From Phycisphaeraceae bacterium (GTDB lineage Bacteria > Planctomycetota > Phycisphaerae > Phycisphaerales > UBA1924): a stretch of 64,000 bases of DNA. The position numbers and the translations under genes were made by a program. Positions within the stretch are counted from its first letter, which is position 1; each line of letters starts with the position of its first letter. The stretch covers positions 1 through 64,000 of the forward strand of contig JAHBXC010000007.1 of NCBI GenBank assembly GCA_019636675.1, written 5' to 3'. Below are positions 7,771 through 16,631 of the stretch, piece after piece. A model generated the notes under the pieces. That model saw only the letters and a list, made by a program, of their open reading frames with translations, did not search any database and was not told the DNA's origin.

Positions 7771-9312
7771 TCAGGCGGCGCGTATCGTGTGGCCCTGTCC
7801 CTTGGACTGGCCGAACCGGAAGGATCGCACGCAGTCGCGCCCGCCCTTCTTGGCGGCATACACGCCCTGATCGGCCGCGTTCACGAGGCGCTCCACATCG
7901 GTGAAGATCTCTCGCGATTCGTCGTCGAGCGCCGCGACGCCCACGCTGACGGTGATCTTGACGCTCGGCTTCTCGGTCTTCGCCTCGCGCAGGTCGACGG
8001 GCTGCGAGGAGATGATGACGCGCAGCATCTCGGCGACCGCCTCGGCCTTTTTGAGCGAGACACCCGGCAGCAGGGCCGCGAACTCCTCGCCGCCGAAGCG
8101 GAAGAGCTCGCCGCGCGCGCCGATCGTCTGCTTGAGGCGACGCGCCGCCTCCTTGAGCACGACATCGCCGGCGAGGTGGCCCAGCGTGTCGTTGACCTGC
8201 TTGAAGAAGTCGAGATCGAGGAAGAGAACAGCGAGGGATTCGCCGGAGGCGCGCGCCTCGTTGAAGACCTGCGCCGCGCGCGTCTGGAACGCTCGCTTAT
8301 TGCTGACGCCGGTCAGCGCGTCGGTCGTCGACTGTCGCTGCAGCGACTTGTTCTGCACCGCGAGCCGGTCGACCTGCATCTGCGCGTCGAGCGCCATATC
8401 GGCGAGGCGCTCCTGAGCCCGTGAGATCAGGTCCTGCGCCTTGGGGAGCTCGCCGACCTCGATGCGAAAGAGCGACGCCTGCACGCGCGCCTCGCGCTCG
8501 ATCGTTGCGAGCAGCTCGTCGGCCTGCGCACGCTCGAGCCCGAGCCACGACTCGGCCCGCTCGCGAAAGTGCGAGAGTCGCGCCGCGTCGAGCGGGTTCA
8601 TCAGCACGCCTGCGCCCAGCGCGCCCAGCGCGACGCACCTGGTCGCGAGGGAATACTCAGCGGGCGCATCGTCGGGGCTTTCGTGGAAACGGATCGGCTC
8701 GACGAGCGAGTCCGGCAGCTTCCACGAATCGGCCAGGCGCGCGCCCACCTCGCCGTGGTCGATCCCCAGCGCGCCCCTCTCGGCGCCGGACAGCAGGCGG
8801 TGGTCATCCCCGGCGACGCGCTCCACGCCCTCGTAGTCCTGCCCCAGAGCGCGGTGCAACGCCAGCGCACCCACGTCCTGCAGCAACCCGGCAAGAAACG
8901 CTTCCTCGGCGTCGAGTCCTCCCACGGCGTCCGCGGCGGCGCTCGCGCCCGTCGCGCCCAGCAGCCCGCGCTTCCAATACGTCATGTAATCGAACCCGTC
9001 GTCCTCGTCGCCGCCGATCGCGTGGATCAGACTGAACCCCAGCGCGATGGTCTTCACGGTTTTCAGCCCCAGCGCCACCATCGCCTGGCTGATCGTCGAA
9101 CAGCGCTTGCTCAGCCCGTAGTACGACGAGTTGACGGTCTTCAGAACACGCGCCGCGAGCGCCTGGTCGTTCTGGATGGTCTCGGCGACATCGCGCAGCG
9201 CCACGTCCGGACGGCTGGAGAGCTCGATCACGCGAAGCGCCACAGCGGGAAGCGTCGGAAGCCGCGTTGAACTCAGGACACGATCGAGCACCTGGCTATC
9301 CAAGCTGATCAC
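7771..9312 (-). CDS. HDOD-GGDEF protein, putative diguanylate cyclase
   Basis: The 513-aa product starts with an HDOD domain (RLPTLPAVALRVIELSSRPD), a helical domain that often relays signals. It ends with a GGDEF domain that makes the second messenger c-di-GMP from two GTP. The active site GGEEF is at 407-411 and the upstream FFKQVNDTLGHLAGD carries the metal-binding Asp, so it should be active. The RxxD inhibitory I-site expected just before GGEEF is missing, so product feedback is unlikely. The GTG at 9312 (MISLDSQVLDRV) is chosen because family similarity begins there; the frame is open to a TTG at 9402. No membrane segment is seen. Confidence 0.85.
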   Translation of the reverse strand: MISLDSQVLDRVLSSTRLPTLPAVALRVIELSSRPDVALRDVAETIQNDQALAARVLKTVNSSYYGLSKRCSTISQAMVALGLKTVKTIALGFSLIHAIGGDEDDGFDYMTYWKRGLLGATGASAAADAVGGLDAEEAFLAGLLQDVGALALHRALGQDYEGVERVAGDDHRLLSGAERGALGIDHGEVGARLADSWKLPDSLVEPIRFHESPDDAPAEYSLATRCVALGALGAGVLMNPLDAARLSHFRERAESWLGLERAQADELLATIEREARVQASLFRIEVGELPKAQDLISRAQERLADMALDAQMQVDRLAVQNKSLQRQSTTDALTGVSNKRAFQTRAAQVFNEARASGESLAVLFLDLDFFKQVNDTLGHLAGDVVLKEAARRLKQTIGARGELFRFGGEEFAALLPGVSLKKAEAVAEMLRVIISSQPVDLREAKTEKPSVKITVSVGVAALDDESREIFTDVERLVNAADQGVYAAKKGGRDCVRSFRFGQSKGQGHTIRAA

Positions 9313-9419
9313 CGCTTTCGGGAGAGTCCGGGGGCGTCGCCGCGACCCAGTGTGTGCGTGTAATTTCGATCGGCTGACACGAGCCGATACTTGACCCTCC
9401 AAAGCGGTGACCGACGTCG

Positions 9420-10208
9420 TTAATTACGCGCAAGCCGATCCAGGAACGCCTGTTGAGACGGCGGCGCCTCCCCGAACGCGGCCGCGATCCACGCCGCCAG
9501 AAGACGCACGCCGCGCGACGCGGCGTCATTCCCCAGCACATCCCCCGGGCCCGACGGCCCTTCGCCCGTCCGGGCGTCACTCTGGGGGGCTTCAACGGCA
9601 AGCGTCCGAAGGGCTTCCACGGTCTCAGAACGGACCCGCCAGATCTCTCCCCCGGCCCCCGGATCGCGCGTCAGGCCTCCCAGGCGAGGGTCAAACCCGT
9701 AACTCGCCCGGGGCTCGAGCGCGCCGCCGGTGCGGACATCCACCCCGAGCGACGGCGTGTACCCGGTCTCTCGAAGCATCGCCCACTGAAAACGGATGAC
9801 CGAATCCAGTATCGCCGCTCGGTCGAGCGCCCCCTCGTCCACCCGGCGGAGGGCGTCCAGCAGCGCCTCGAAAAGGCGCTCGTGAGGGTCGTGGTCGGTC
9901 ACGCATCGGAAGACCAGATCGGCGGCATACGCCCCGGCCAGGTGCGCGTCGACGCTGCGCCGCAGCCCGAAGTAGCTCTCGCCCAGATCCCACTCGATGA
10001 GCTGGGCCAGCTCGGCGCCCGGCTTGACGATCAGAACCGCCTCGCCGCGGGTCACGAGCTCGAGGCCCCCGCTGAACTTGGCGCGAGGGCGCTTGCTGCC
10101 CTTCGCGAGACAGCGCACGATGCCGCGCCCGCGCGTGAACAGCGCCGCGGTCTGAGACGTCTCGGAGAAGTCCCACAGCCGGAGCACCACCGCGTCCTCG
10201 TGCGCCAT
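9420..10208 (-). CDS. recO: DNA repair protein RecO
   Basis: RecO anneals complementary strands and, with RecR, loads RecA on SSB-coated DNA during recombinational gap repair. The 262-aa product shows the N-terminal OB-fold pattern MAHEDAVVLRLWDFSETSQT, then LFTRGRGIVRCLAKGSKRPR. A helical C-terminal half begins near HLAGAYAADLVFRC. The ATG at 10208 fits the family; a GTG at 10217 would add three residues. A TACCAT 5 nt before that GTG may be its -10 box. The gene is divergent from parA with about 60 bp between starts, so the promoters must be close together. Confidence 0.85.
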   Translation of the reverse strand: MAHEDAVVLRLWDFSETSQTAALFTRGRGIVRCLAKGSKRPRAKFSGGLELVTRGEAVLIVKPGAELAQLIEWDLGESYFGLRRSVDAHLAGAYAADLVFRCVTDHDPHERLFEALLDALRRVDEGALDRAAILDSVIRFQWAMLRETGYTPSLGVDVRTGGALEPRASYGFDPRLGGLTRDPGAGGEIWRVRSETVEALRTLAVEAPQSDARTGEGPSGPGDVLGNDAASRGVRLLAAWIAAAFGEAPPSQQAFLDRLARN

Positions 10209-10254
10209 CGCGGCCACGCCCCATGGTACATCCCATCCTCGCGCCGACGCGCGG

Positions 10255-10260
10255 TAGACT
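10255..10260 (+). promoter_or_regulatory. -10 box TAGACT of parA
   Basis: The same hexamer as before cbs ends 7 nt upstream of the parA ATG, again without a Shine-Dalgarno sequence. Confidence 0.45.
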
Positions 10261-10267
10261 TGCCACG

Positions 10268-11200
10268 ATGCCCGACCCGACCCCTTCGCCAGCCAACCCC
10301 TCGCCGACGCCGCGCCCGGCGCGCGTGATCGCCTTCATGAACCAGAAGGGCGGCGTGGGCAAGACGACCACCGCCGTCACCCTCGCCGCCGGCATCGCCC
10401 GGCAGGGCCGGCGCACGCTGCTGATCGACCTGGACCCCCAGGCGCACGCGTCGCTGCACCTGGGGGTTGAGCCCGGCTCGACCGGGGCCACGGTGTATGA
10501 CGCGCTGCACGACCCGGCGCGCGTCGTCGACGCGATCGCGCACGCGCGCGACAACCTCGACGTGCTGCCGGCCGAGACCGACCTCGCCGCGGCGGAGTCC
10601 GAACTCGCGGGCGCCCCCGACCGCCAGCAGCGCCTCACCCAAGCCATCGCGCGCCTGCAGAGCGACCCGACGAAGGCCTACGACTTCATCCTCATGGACT
10701 GCCCGCCCTCGCTGGGCCTGCTGACGCTCAACGCGCTCACCGCCGCCCGCGAGGTGATGATCCCGATGCAGGCGCACTTCCTCGCACTCCAGGGCGTGGG
10801 CAAGCTCCTCGAGACCGTCAGGCTCGTCTCGCAGCAACTCAACAACCGCCTGCGCATCAGCGGCGTCGTCCTGTGCATGCACGAAGAGGTCACGCGTCAC
10901 AGCAAGGAGGTCGTCGCGGATCTCGACGCCTTCTTCGAGCAGGCGCGCGAGCAGGACGTGCCGTGGCGCTCGGCGCGCGTGTACCGCCCGCCGATCCGGC
11001 GCAACATCAAGCTCGCCGAGTCGCCCTCGTTCGGGCAGACGGTGTTCGAATACGCCCCCGACGCGCCGGGCGCTCGCGACTACGAGGAGCTCGCGAAGAA
11101 GATCGTCGCCGAGTGGGACACGCTGCTCGCGCGCCGATCCGGCCAACCCGCCCCCGAGATCGTGATCGCGTCTCGTGACCCATCCGGCGCACCGGCGTGA
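10268..11200 (+). CDS. ParA/Soj-family ATPase
   Basis: The 310-aa product is a deviant-Walker ATPase of the chromosome/plasmid-partition class. The P-loop is KGGVGKTT (27-34), with the signature lysine K27 ahead of it. DLDPQAH follows, and the hydrolysis motif MDCPPSLGLLTLNAL is present. Such proteins form ATP-dependent dimers on DNA and position chromosomes or other cargo. No parB or parS-like cluster is visible, and it is the first gene of an overlapping operon with a VanZ-like protein and murJ. Here it could segregate DNA or position envelope machinery. The N-terminus is a 19-residue Pro-rich tail. Confidence 0.85.
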   Translation: MPDPTPSPANPSPTPRPARVIAFMNQKGGVGKTTTAVTLAAGIARQGRRTLLIDLDPQAHASLHLGVEPGSTGATVYDALHDPARVVDAIAHARDNLDVLPAETDLAAAESELAGAPDRQQRLTQAIARLQSDPTKAYDFILMDCPPSLGLLTLNALTAAREVMIPMQAHFLALQGVGKLLETVRLVSQQLNNRLRISGVVLCMHEEVTRHSKEVVADLDAFFEQAREQDVPWRSARVYRPPIRRNIKLAESPSFGQTVFEYAPDAPGARDYEELAKKIVAEWDTLLARRSGQPAPEIVIASRDPSGAPA

Positions 11201-11613
11201 AGCGCGCGCGGCGCCTGACCATCGCAGCCCGCGCGTCGTTCGTCGTGTTCGCGCTCGTGCTCGTGACGCTCACGCACTGGCCGAATCTCGAGCTCGATAT
11301 CGAAGTCATCAAGCGACCGGATCTGGTCGCCCACTTCGGCGCGTTCGGGCTCTGGACGCTGCTGCTCATCTCCGCTTCGTTCTTCGGGCCGGTGCTGTCG
11401 ACCCGCAACATCACGGTCTGCACAGTGATCGGCGCGGTCTACGCACCCCTCGACGAGCTGACGCAGGGCCTCCCCGGGGTGAACCGCCATGTGAGCGCCT
11501 ACGACCTGCTCGCCAACCTCGGGGGCGTGGCCGGAGCGGCGCTGTTCATGCTGCTGATCGCGCGCATTCGTCAACGCGGCGCCGCCCGGCGCGTCGATGA
11601 ATCTGCGTCGTGA
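11197..11613 (+). CDS. VanZ-family membrane protein
   Basis: The 138-aa product has about four membrane helices and the VanZ-family signature around DLVAHFGAFGLWTLLL and PLDELTQGLPGVNRHVSAYDLLAN. VanZ proteins are small membrane proteins of unclear biochemistry, first linked to teicoplanin resistance. Its GTG start overlaps the parA stop (GTGA), and its stop overlaps the murJ start in the same way, so the three genes are translationally coupled. The link with murJ supports an envelope role. Confidence 0.75.
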   Translation: MKRARRLTIAARASFVVFALVLVTLTHWPNLELDIEVIKRPDLVAHFGAFGLWTLLLISASFFGPVLSTRNITVCTVIGAVYAPLDELTQGLPGVNRHVSAYDLLANLGGVAGAALFMLLIARIRQRGAARRVDESAS

Positions 11614-13238
11614 CCGAGCCCGAGACCCGCCCCCAGCCCGCCCCCTCCTTCTTCGGCGCCGTCCGCGTCGTCGCGGTCTTCACGCTGCTCTCTCGCTTCC
11701 TGGGGCTCATCCGCGACGTCGTCATGGCGCGCGTGCTCGGCGACACCGTCGTCGGCTCCGCCTTCGCCTTCGCATTCCTCATCCCCAACCTCTTCCGGCG
11801 CCTCTTCGGCGAGGGCGCCCTCACCGCCGCCTTCCTCCCCGAGTACGCCTCGCTCGTCGAGAAAGACCCCGAGCTCTCGAACCGGTTCGCGACCCTCGCG
11901 TTCTCGTTGCTCTTTCTCCTGACCGGCGTGATCACCGTGGTCGGCATCGCGGTGCTTTTCCTCATCCGCGAGCTCTCGCCCGAGAACCCCGACCGCGCGT
12001 ACATGCTCACCCTCGCGATGGTGATGCTCCCCTACATGCCCCTCATCTGCGCCGTCGCGGTCACGGGCGCGATCCTGCAGGTGCACGGGCGCTTCGCGCC
12101 CATGGCCGCCGCCCCCCTGCTGCTCAACGCGATCACGATCGGCGCCGCCCTGCTCGCCTACGCGGTCTTCCGGATCAACGCCACATCGACCGCGTTCATC
12201 GTCGCGATCGCGGTCGTGTGCTCGGGCGTGCTCCAGCTCGCGTGGACGCTGTTCAGCGTGCGCCGCTACATCGCGTGGCGCAGGGGATTCGCGTCGGTCC
12301 GCGAGCCGGCGCGGCGCATGGCGCGGCGGTTCGGGCCCGCGCTGCTCGGCCTCGGGACGCTCCAGCTCAACACGCTGCTCGACGGCGTGATCGCCGCCTG
12401 GCCCCTCCTCGTCGGCCCGACGATCCTCGGCATCGCCTACCCGCTCGACGAAGCGTCCAACGCGATCCTCACCTACACGCAGCGCCTCTACCAGTTCCCC
12501 CTCGGGGTCTTCGGCATCGCCGTCGCAACCGCGGTCTTCCCCCTGCTCTCGCGCGCCGCAGACAGGCCCGCCGAGTTCGCCGACACCCTGCGCAGGGGGC
12601 TGCGACTCTCGCTGTACATAGGCCTCCCAGCCAGCGCGGGGCTCTTTCTCGTGCGAGACGACCTGACCTTCGTCCTGCTGCGCGGCGAGAACTTCTCGCT
12701 CGAGGGCGCCACCCGGGCCGCGAGCGTCCTCATGGGCTACTCCCTCGCCGTCTGGGCCTACAGCGCCAACCAGCTCTTCGTCCGCGCGTTCTACGCGAGG
12801 GGCGACACCGTCACGCCCGTCAAGGTCGCGCTGGGCGCGATGCTCGTGAACCTCGCGCTCAACCTCACGCTCATCTGGGTCCCCGGGCTTCGCGAGGGCG
12901 CGCTGGCGTGGTCCACGGCGATCAGCGCGACGCTCCAGATGGTCGTGCTCGCGCGCCTCACCCGCTCGAAACTGCTGCCCGACGCGCCGCTGCTCGACGC
13001 CGACACCCGGCGCAGCGTCGCGCGTTCCCTCGCGCTGACCGTCGCGATGAGCGCCGGGGTCGGCGCGACGCTCTGGCTCTTCCCTGCGCCCCCGGTCGGC
13101 GAGGGCGACCTGACCCACCCGCTCTCGATCGCGCGCCTCGCGAGCGCGGTCGGCGTCGGCGGCGTCGCGTACCTCGCCATGTCCGTCGCGCTCAAGGCGC
13201 CCGAGCTTCGCTGGCTGCTCCAGCGCTCCGCGAGGTGA
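11610..13238 (+). CDS. murJ: lipid II flippase MurJ
   Basis: MurJ moves lipid-linked peptidoglycan precursor across the inner membrane. The 542-aa product is a multi-helix MOP-superfamily transporter of about 14 segments. The family opening is LLSRFLGLIRDVVMARVLG, with EGALTAAFLPEY and, later, a conserved LRGENFSLEGATRAA region. It starts with GTG overlapping the preceding stop (GTGA). Its presence indicates that the organism makes peptidoglycan. The stop codon directly touches the stop codon of the convergent kinase gene, with no spacer. Confidence 0.88.
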   Translation: MTEPETRPQPAPSFFGAVRVVAVFTLLSRFLGLIRDVVMARVLGDTVVGSAFAFAFLIPNLFRRLFGEGALTAAFLPEYASLVEKDPELSNRFATLAFSLLFLLTGVITVVGIAVLFLIRELSPENPDRAYMLTLAMVMLPYMPLICAVAVTGAILQVHGRFAPMAAAPLLLNAITIGAALLAYAVFRINATSTAFIVAIAVVCSGVLQLAWTLFSVRRYIAWRRGFASVREPARRMARRFGPALLGLGTLQLNTLLDGVIAAWPLLVGPTILGIAYPLDEASNAILTYTQRLYQFPLGVFGIAVATAVFPLLSRAADRPAEFADTLRRGLRLSLYIGLPASAGLFLVRDDLTFVLLRGENFSLEGATRAASVLMGYSLAVWAYSANQLFVRAFYARGDTVTPVKVALGAMLVNLALNLTLIWVPGLREGALAWSTAISATLQMVVLARLTRSKLLPDAPLLDADTRRSVARSLALTVAMSAGVGATLWLFPAPPVGEGDLTHPLSIARLASAVGVGGVAYLAMSVALKAPELRWLLQRSAR

Positions 13239-15899
13239 TCAGCCCCCTGCGCCCGCCCCGGCGACCCGGGCGAGCGCCTCGTCGATACGCTCCGCCTGCG
13301 CGTTGTCGGCGCACTCGGCGCGCGCCTCGCGCAGCAGGCCGACCGCGGCGTCGCGCTCCCCGCTCCCGTCGAGCGCGAACGCGAGCGTGCGCGTCAGGTC
13401 GACCGTGATCGGGTGCGCCGGGCCGAGACGATGCTTCGCCGCCTCGCGAGCGCGCTCCGCCGTGTCACGCGTTTCGTCGTAGCGCCGGAGGCGAAGCAGC
13501 GCGTTCGCGTGGTTCGCGCGCACCCTGAGGGTCTGTGGGTGATCCTCGCCAGCGACGCGGGCCATGATCTCGCCGGCGCGCGCCAGCAGCGGCTCCGCCT
13601 CCTCCGGACGATCTTCGCGCAGCATCAGGCCTCCGAGCCCGTTGAGCAGCGAGACACGGCGCGGGTCGTCGGGCGAGAGCGATGTTTCCGCGACCTCGAT
13701 GGCGCGTCGGAACAGCGCCTCCGCCTCCGCCGCGCGCCCGGTGCGTGAGTAGACCGAGCCGAGCGACCCGGCGGTGACCATCGTGCTCGGGTGACCCTCG
13801 CCCAGAACGCGCTTCTTGATCTCAAACGTGCGTTCCATCAGCGCCGTCGCTTCGTCCTCGCGCCCGGCGTCGACGAGCGCCCCGGCCAGGTTGTGCGCCG
13901 TGGTCAGCGGTCGGGGGTGCTCCTCGCCCAGGGTCCGGATCTGCGCGTCGAGGACAGATCGCAGCAACCCCGCCGCGCCCTCGTCGTCGCCGAGGTCGGA
14001 GAGTGTGACAGCGAGGTTGTTCGCCGCGGTCTGCGTGCTTTCATGATCGGCGCCGAGGGTTCGCAGGCGCAGCGCGTAGACCTCTTCAAGCAGCGGGCGC
14101 GCCTCCTCGGACCGCCCCGCGCGCCCCTTCATCGTCGCGAGGTTGAGCAGGGCGGACTGCGTCTCCGGGTGCGCGTCGCCGCGCGCGCGCCGGTGCTGCT
14201 CGAGCACGGGCGTCATCAGCGCGATCGCCTCGTCGTAGCGCCCCATCTCGGTGAGGGTCGTCGCCCGGCGCGAGGTGACCTCGAGCGTGCGGACATCTCC
14301 GGGCCCGAACCGCTCCGCCGCGTCGACCGACGCGAGCGTGAACAGGCGCAGGGCCGCGTCCAGGTCGCCGATGCGCGAGTAGACGACGCCGAGCGTGGTG
14401 CGCATGTCGAACGCCGCCTCGGGGTGGGCGTCGCGGAGTTCCGATTCGACGCGCGTCGTCGCGTCCGCCAGGATCTCGCGCAGCAGCGTCGTGTCGGCGC
14501 CGCGGGCGCGCGCCGGGTCGACGCCCGTCAGGATCCCTCGCGCGAACTCCGCCGCCGTGTCGGACCGCGCGCGCTGCGCCTCGAGACGCTCCGCGTTCTC
14601 TCGCTGGCGCAGGCCGAACACGACCGCGCCCGACGCGAGCGCCACGACTGCAAGCCCCATCACCCCAGCGGCGGCGAAGCCGACCTTGTGCCTGCGCAGC
14701 GCCTTGGAGGCGCGGTATCGCACCGTCGGGGGCCCGGCCTCCAGAGGCATCCCATCGAGATAGCGCTGCACGTCGTCCGCCAGCGCCGTGACGCCCGGGT
14801 ACCGGCGCGCTGGGTCCTTCTCGATCGCGCGCGCCACGAGGTTGTCGAGGTCGCCTCGCAACTCACGCCATAGCCGGTGTGGGTCGGTGCGACGCGAGAC
14901 CGCCAGCGTATCGGCGGCGTCGCCCAGCGACGCGATCTTGGTCGAGGGGCGCGGCGCGTCCTCGTCCCGGATCACGCGCAGCACCTCGATCAGCGGCGCC
15001 GATTCCAGCCGCGTGGTGTCGAAGGGCGTCGCGCCGGCCAGCAACTCGTACAGCACGACCCCCAGCGCGTACACGTCGGTCCGCGTGTCGATCACGCCCC
15101 CGCTCGCCTGCTCGGGCGCCATGTAGAGGGGCGTGCCGACGAACTGGCCCGTCGCCGTCACCCCTCCGCCGTCGTCCTGCGCCAGCGCCTTCGCGATGCC
15201 GAAGTCGATCACCCGCGCCTCGGGCGCGCCGTCGACGCCCACGATCAGCACGTTCCCGGGCTTGATGTCCCGGTGGATCACGCCCTTCTGATGCGCGTGC
15301 TGCACCGCGAGGCACACGCGATGAAACAGCCGGAGGCGCTCACGCACGGTCAGCCGGTGGAGATCGCAGTACTCGGTGATCGGCAGCCCGTCCACCAGCT
15401 CCATCGCGAACCACGGGCGACCTGCGCCGGTCGTGCCGGCGTCGAGGATCCGCGCGATCCCGGGGTGGCTCATCCGCGCGAGAGTCTGGCGCTCGGACTC
15501 GAATCGCCGGATGACGGCGGCGGAATCCATGCCGGCCTTCAGCACCTTGAGCGCGACCTCGCGGCGCACCGGGGCCTCCTGCTCGGCGCGGTACACGATC
15601 GCGAAGCCGCCCTCGCCGATCTTCTCCCGGATCACATACGCGCCCAGGCGCGCGCCGGGCTGCTCGACCAGCGCATCATCGGTCGCTGATTCACGCATCA
15701 CACGCGACACATCCACCGTCGGGGCGCCCAGGAACACCCGGTTCGCCGCCTCGTGCGCCCGCACCAGACGCTCAACCGCTTCGAGCAGCGCAGCGTCCCC
15801 ATCGCACGCCCCTCGGACGAACCCCTCGCGCTCCGCCGGAGGCAGCTCGAGCGCGTCGAGAAAGATGTCCTTGGCCGAGCTGCTCGCCACGGGACCCAC
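13239..15899 (-). CDS. Ser/Thr protein kinase with TPR repeats
   Basis: The 886-aa membrane kinase has a PknB-like catalytic domain (about 85-370). It shows the Gly-rich loop IGEGGFAIVY, Lys118 in VALKVL, the catalytic loop HRDIKPGN (Asp211) and IDFGIAK (DFG 232-234), so it should be active. One membrane helix (about 415-440) separates it from a long C-terminal array of tetratricopeptide repeats, recognisable by recurring blocks like LGEEHPxTL. The layout is typical of Planctomycetota, where such kinases are often paired with ECF sigma factors; one lies at 19836. A GAGGTG lies before a second GTG at 15890, so the start may be 9 bp further in. A TACACT about 50 bp upstream may be its -10 box. 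Confidence 0.88.
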   Translation of the reverse strand: MGPVASSSAKDIFLDALELPPAEREGFVRGACDGDAALLEAVERLVRAHEAANRVFLGAPTVDVSRVMRESATDDALVEQPGARLGAYVIREKIGEGGFAIVYRAEQEAPVRREVALKVLKAGMDSAAVIRRFESERQTLARMSHPGIARILDAGTTGAGRPWFAMELVDGLPITEYCDLHRLTVRERLRLFHRVCLAVQHAHQKGVIHRDIKPGNVLIVGVDGAPEARVIDFGIAKALAQDDGGGVTATGQFVGTPLYMAPEQASGGVIDTRTDVYALGVVLYELLAGATPFDTTRLESAPLIEVLRVIRDEDAPRPSTKIASLGDAADTLAVSRRTDPHRLWRELRGDLDNLVARAIEKDPARRYPGVTALADDVQRYLDGMPLEAGPPTVRYRASKALRRHKVGFAAAGVMGLAVVALASGAVVFGLRQRENAERLEAQRARSDTAAEFARGILTGVDPARARGADTTLLREILADATTRVESELRDAHPEAAFDMRTTLGVVYSRIGDLDAALRLFTLASVDAAERFGPGDVRTLEVTSRRATTLTEMGRYDEAIALMTPVLEQHRRARGDAHPETQSALLNLATMKGRAGRSEEARPLLEEVYALRLRTLGADHESTQTAANNLAVTLSDLGDDEGAAGLLRSVLDAQIRTLGEEHPRPLTTAHNLAGALVDAGREDEATALMERTFEIKKRVLGEGHPSTMVTAGSLGSVYSRTGRAAEAEALFRRAIEVAETSLSPDDPRRVSLLNGLGGLMLREDRPEEAEPLLARAGEIMARVAGEDHPQTLRVRANHANALLRLRRYDETRDTAERAREAAKHRLGPAHPITVDLTRTLAFALDGSGERDAAVGLLREARAECADNAQAERIDEALARVAGAGAGG

Positions 15900-15986
15900 C
15901 TCGCTCCCCCGATTGCGAACGCGACCGCCGCGCCGCGAGGGCAGTGTACTTCAGGATCGCGTGATCCGGAAGCCCCTCTGGCCCGT

Positions 15987-16631
15987 TCAGCGCAGCCCCA
16001 TGGCCCCCGACGCGTCGGCCGAAACCCGCGAGAGCACCTGGCCCCACGCCCTGCCCCAGCCCCCGGCGAGATCGCCCGGGGCGGGCGAGCCAACGGGCTC
16101 CGCGTGCTCGTGCGTCCACTGGCCCAGCACGCGGGTCGCGCCGTTTCCATCAGCGAGCAGGACGAACCGCGCCCGAACGAAGGCGCTGGGTCGCGACGAG
16201 TCTCGCAGGTCGGCATGCATCGCCAGGACCGTGGTCTCGAGGCGCATGGTGGCGTCGGCGCCGCCGCCCGGGCCGACCACCGTCACGAAGGGGCCCGACG
16301 CGGTCATCGCTTCGACGACCGCCGCCGTCAGCATCTGGTCGGGGTCGGCGACGAAGATGTTGAAGTAGTCGAGCGTGTACTCGTGCTCGCCCACGCGGTA
16401 CACGAACATGCGCCCGTCCGAGGGCGGCGCGACGCGCACACGCATGACCCGCACCGCGCCGGAGCGCTCCGAGGACGGGGCCCTCGCCGCCGGCGCCGGC
16501 GCCTCGATCGCGAAGTGCGCCTTGGGCTGGTGGGCCTGCGAGAGATTGACGCACCCGCCCGCCAGCGCGAGCGACGAGAACGCGACGACGCCGACCAGCG
16601 CCCTCGCGCGAATGGATTCCGCACGCATCAT
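15987..16631 (-). CDS. ABC-transport auxiliary lipoprotein (PqiC/MlaE-associated)
   Basis: The 214-aa lipoprotein has a signal ending in the lipobox LAGGC (Cys27). Its place after MlaE-, MlaF- and MlaD-like genes and features such as VYRVGEHEYTLDYFNIFVADPDQML match auxiliary lipoproteins of MCE lipid transporters. These proteins are thought to receive or hand over phospholipids near the outer membrane. The start overlaps the preceding MCE gene stop (ATGA). It is the last gene of the operon. Confidence 0.7.
   Translation of the reverse strand: MMRAESIRARALVGVVAFSSLALAGGCVNLSQAHQPKAHFAIEAPAPAARAPSSERSGAVRVMRVRVAPPSDGRMFVYRVGEHEYTLDYFNIFVADPDQMLTAAVVEAMTASGPFVTVVGPGGGADATMRLETTVLAMHADLRDSSRPSAFVRARFVLLADGNGATRVLGQWTHEHAEPVGSPAPGDLAGGWGRAWGQVLSRVSADASGAMGLR

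Noticed and set aside
9313..9402. N-terminal extension of the HDOD-GGDEF protein to the TTG at 9402
   Set aside because: The extra 30 residues are basic low-quality sequence without HDOD similarity; the GTG at 9312 fits better.
10255..10268. Replication origin near parA
   Set aside because: No DnaA boxes, dnaA, parB or gyrase genes are visible, so parA alone is no evidence for an origin.
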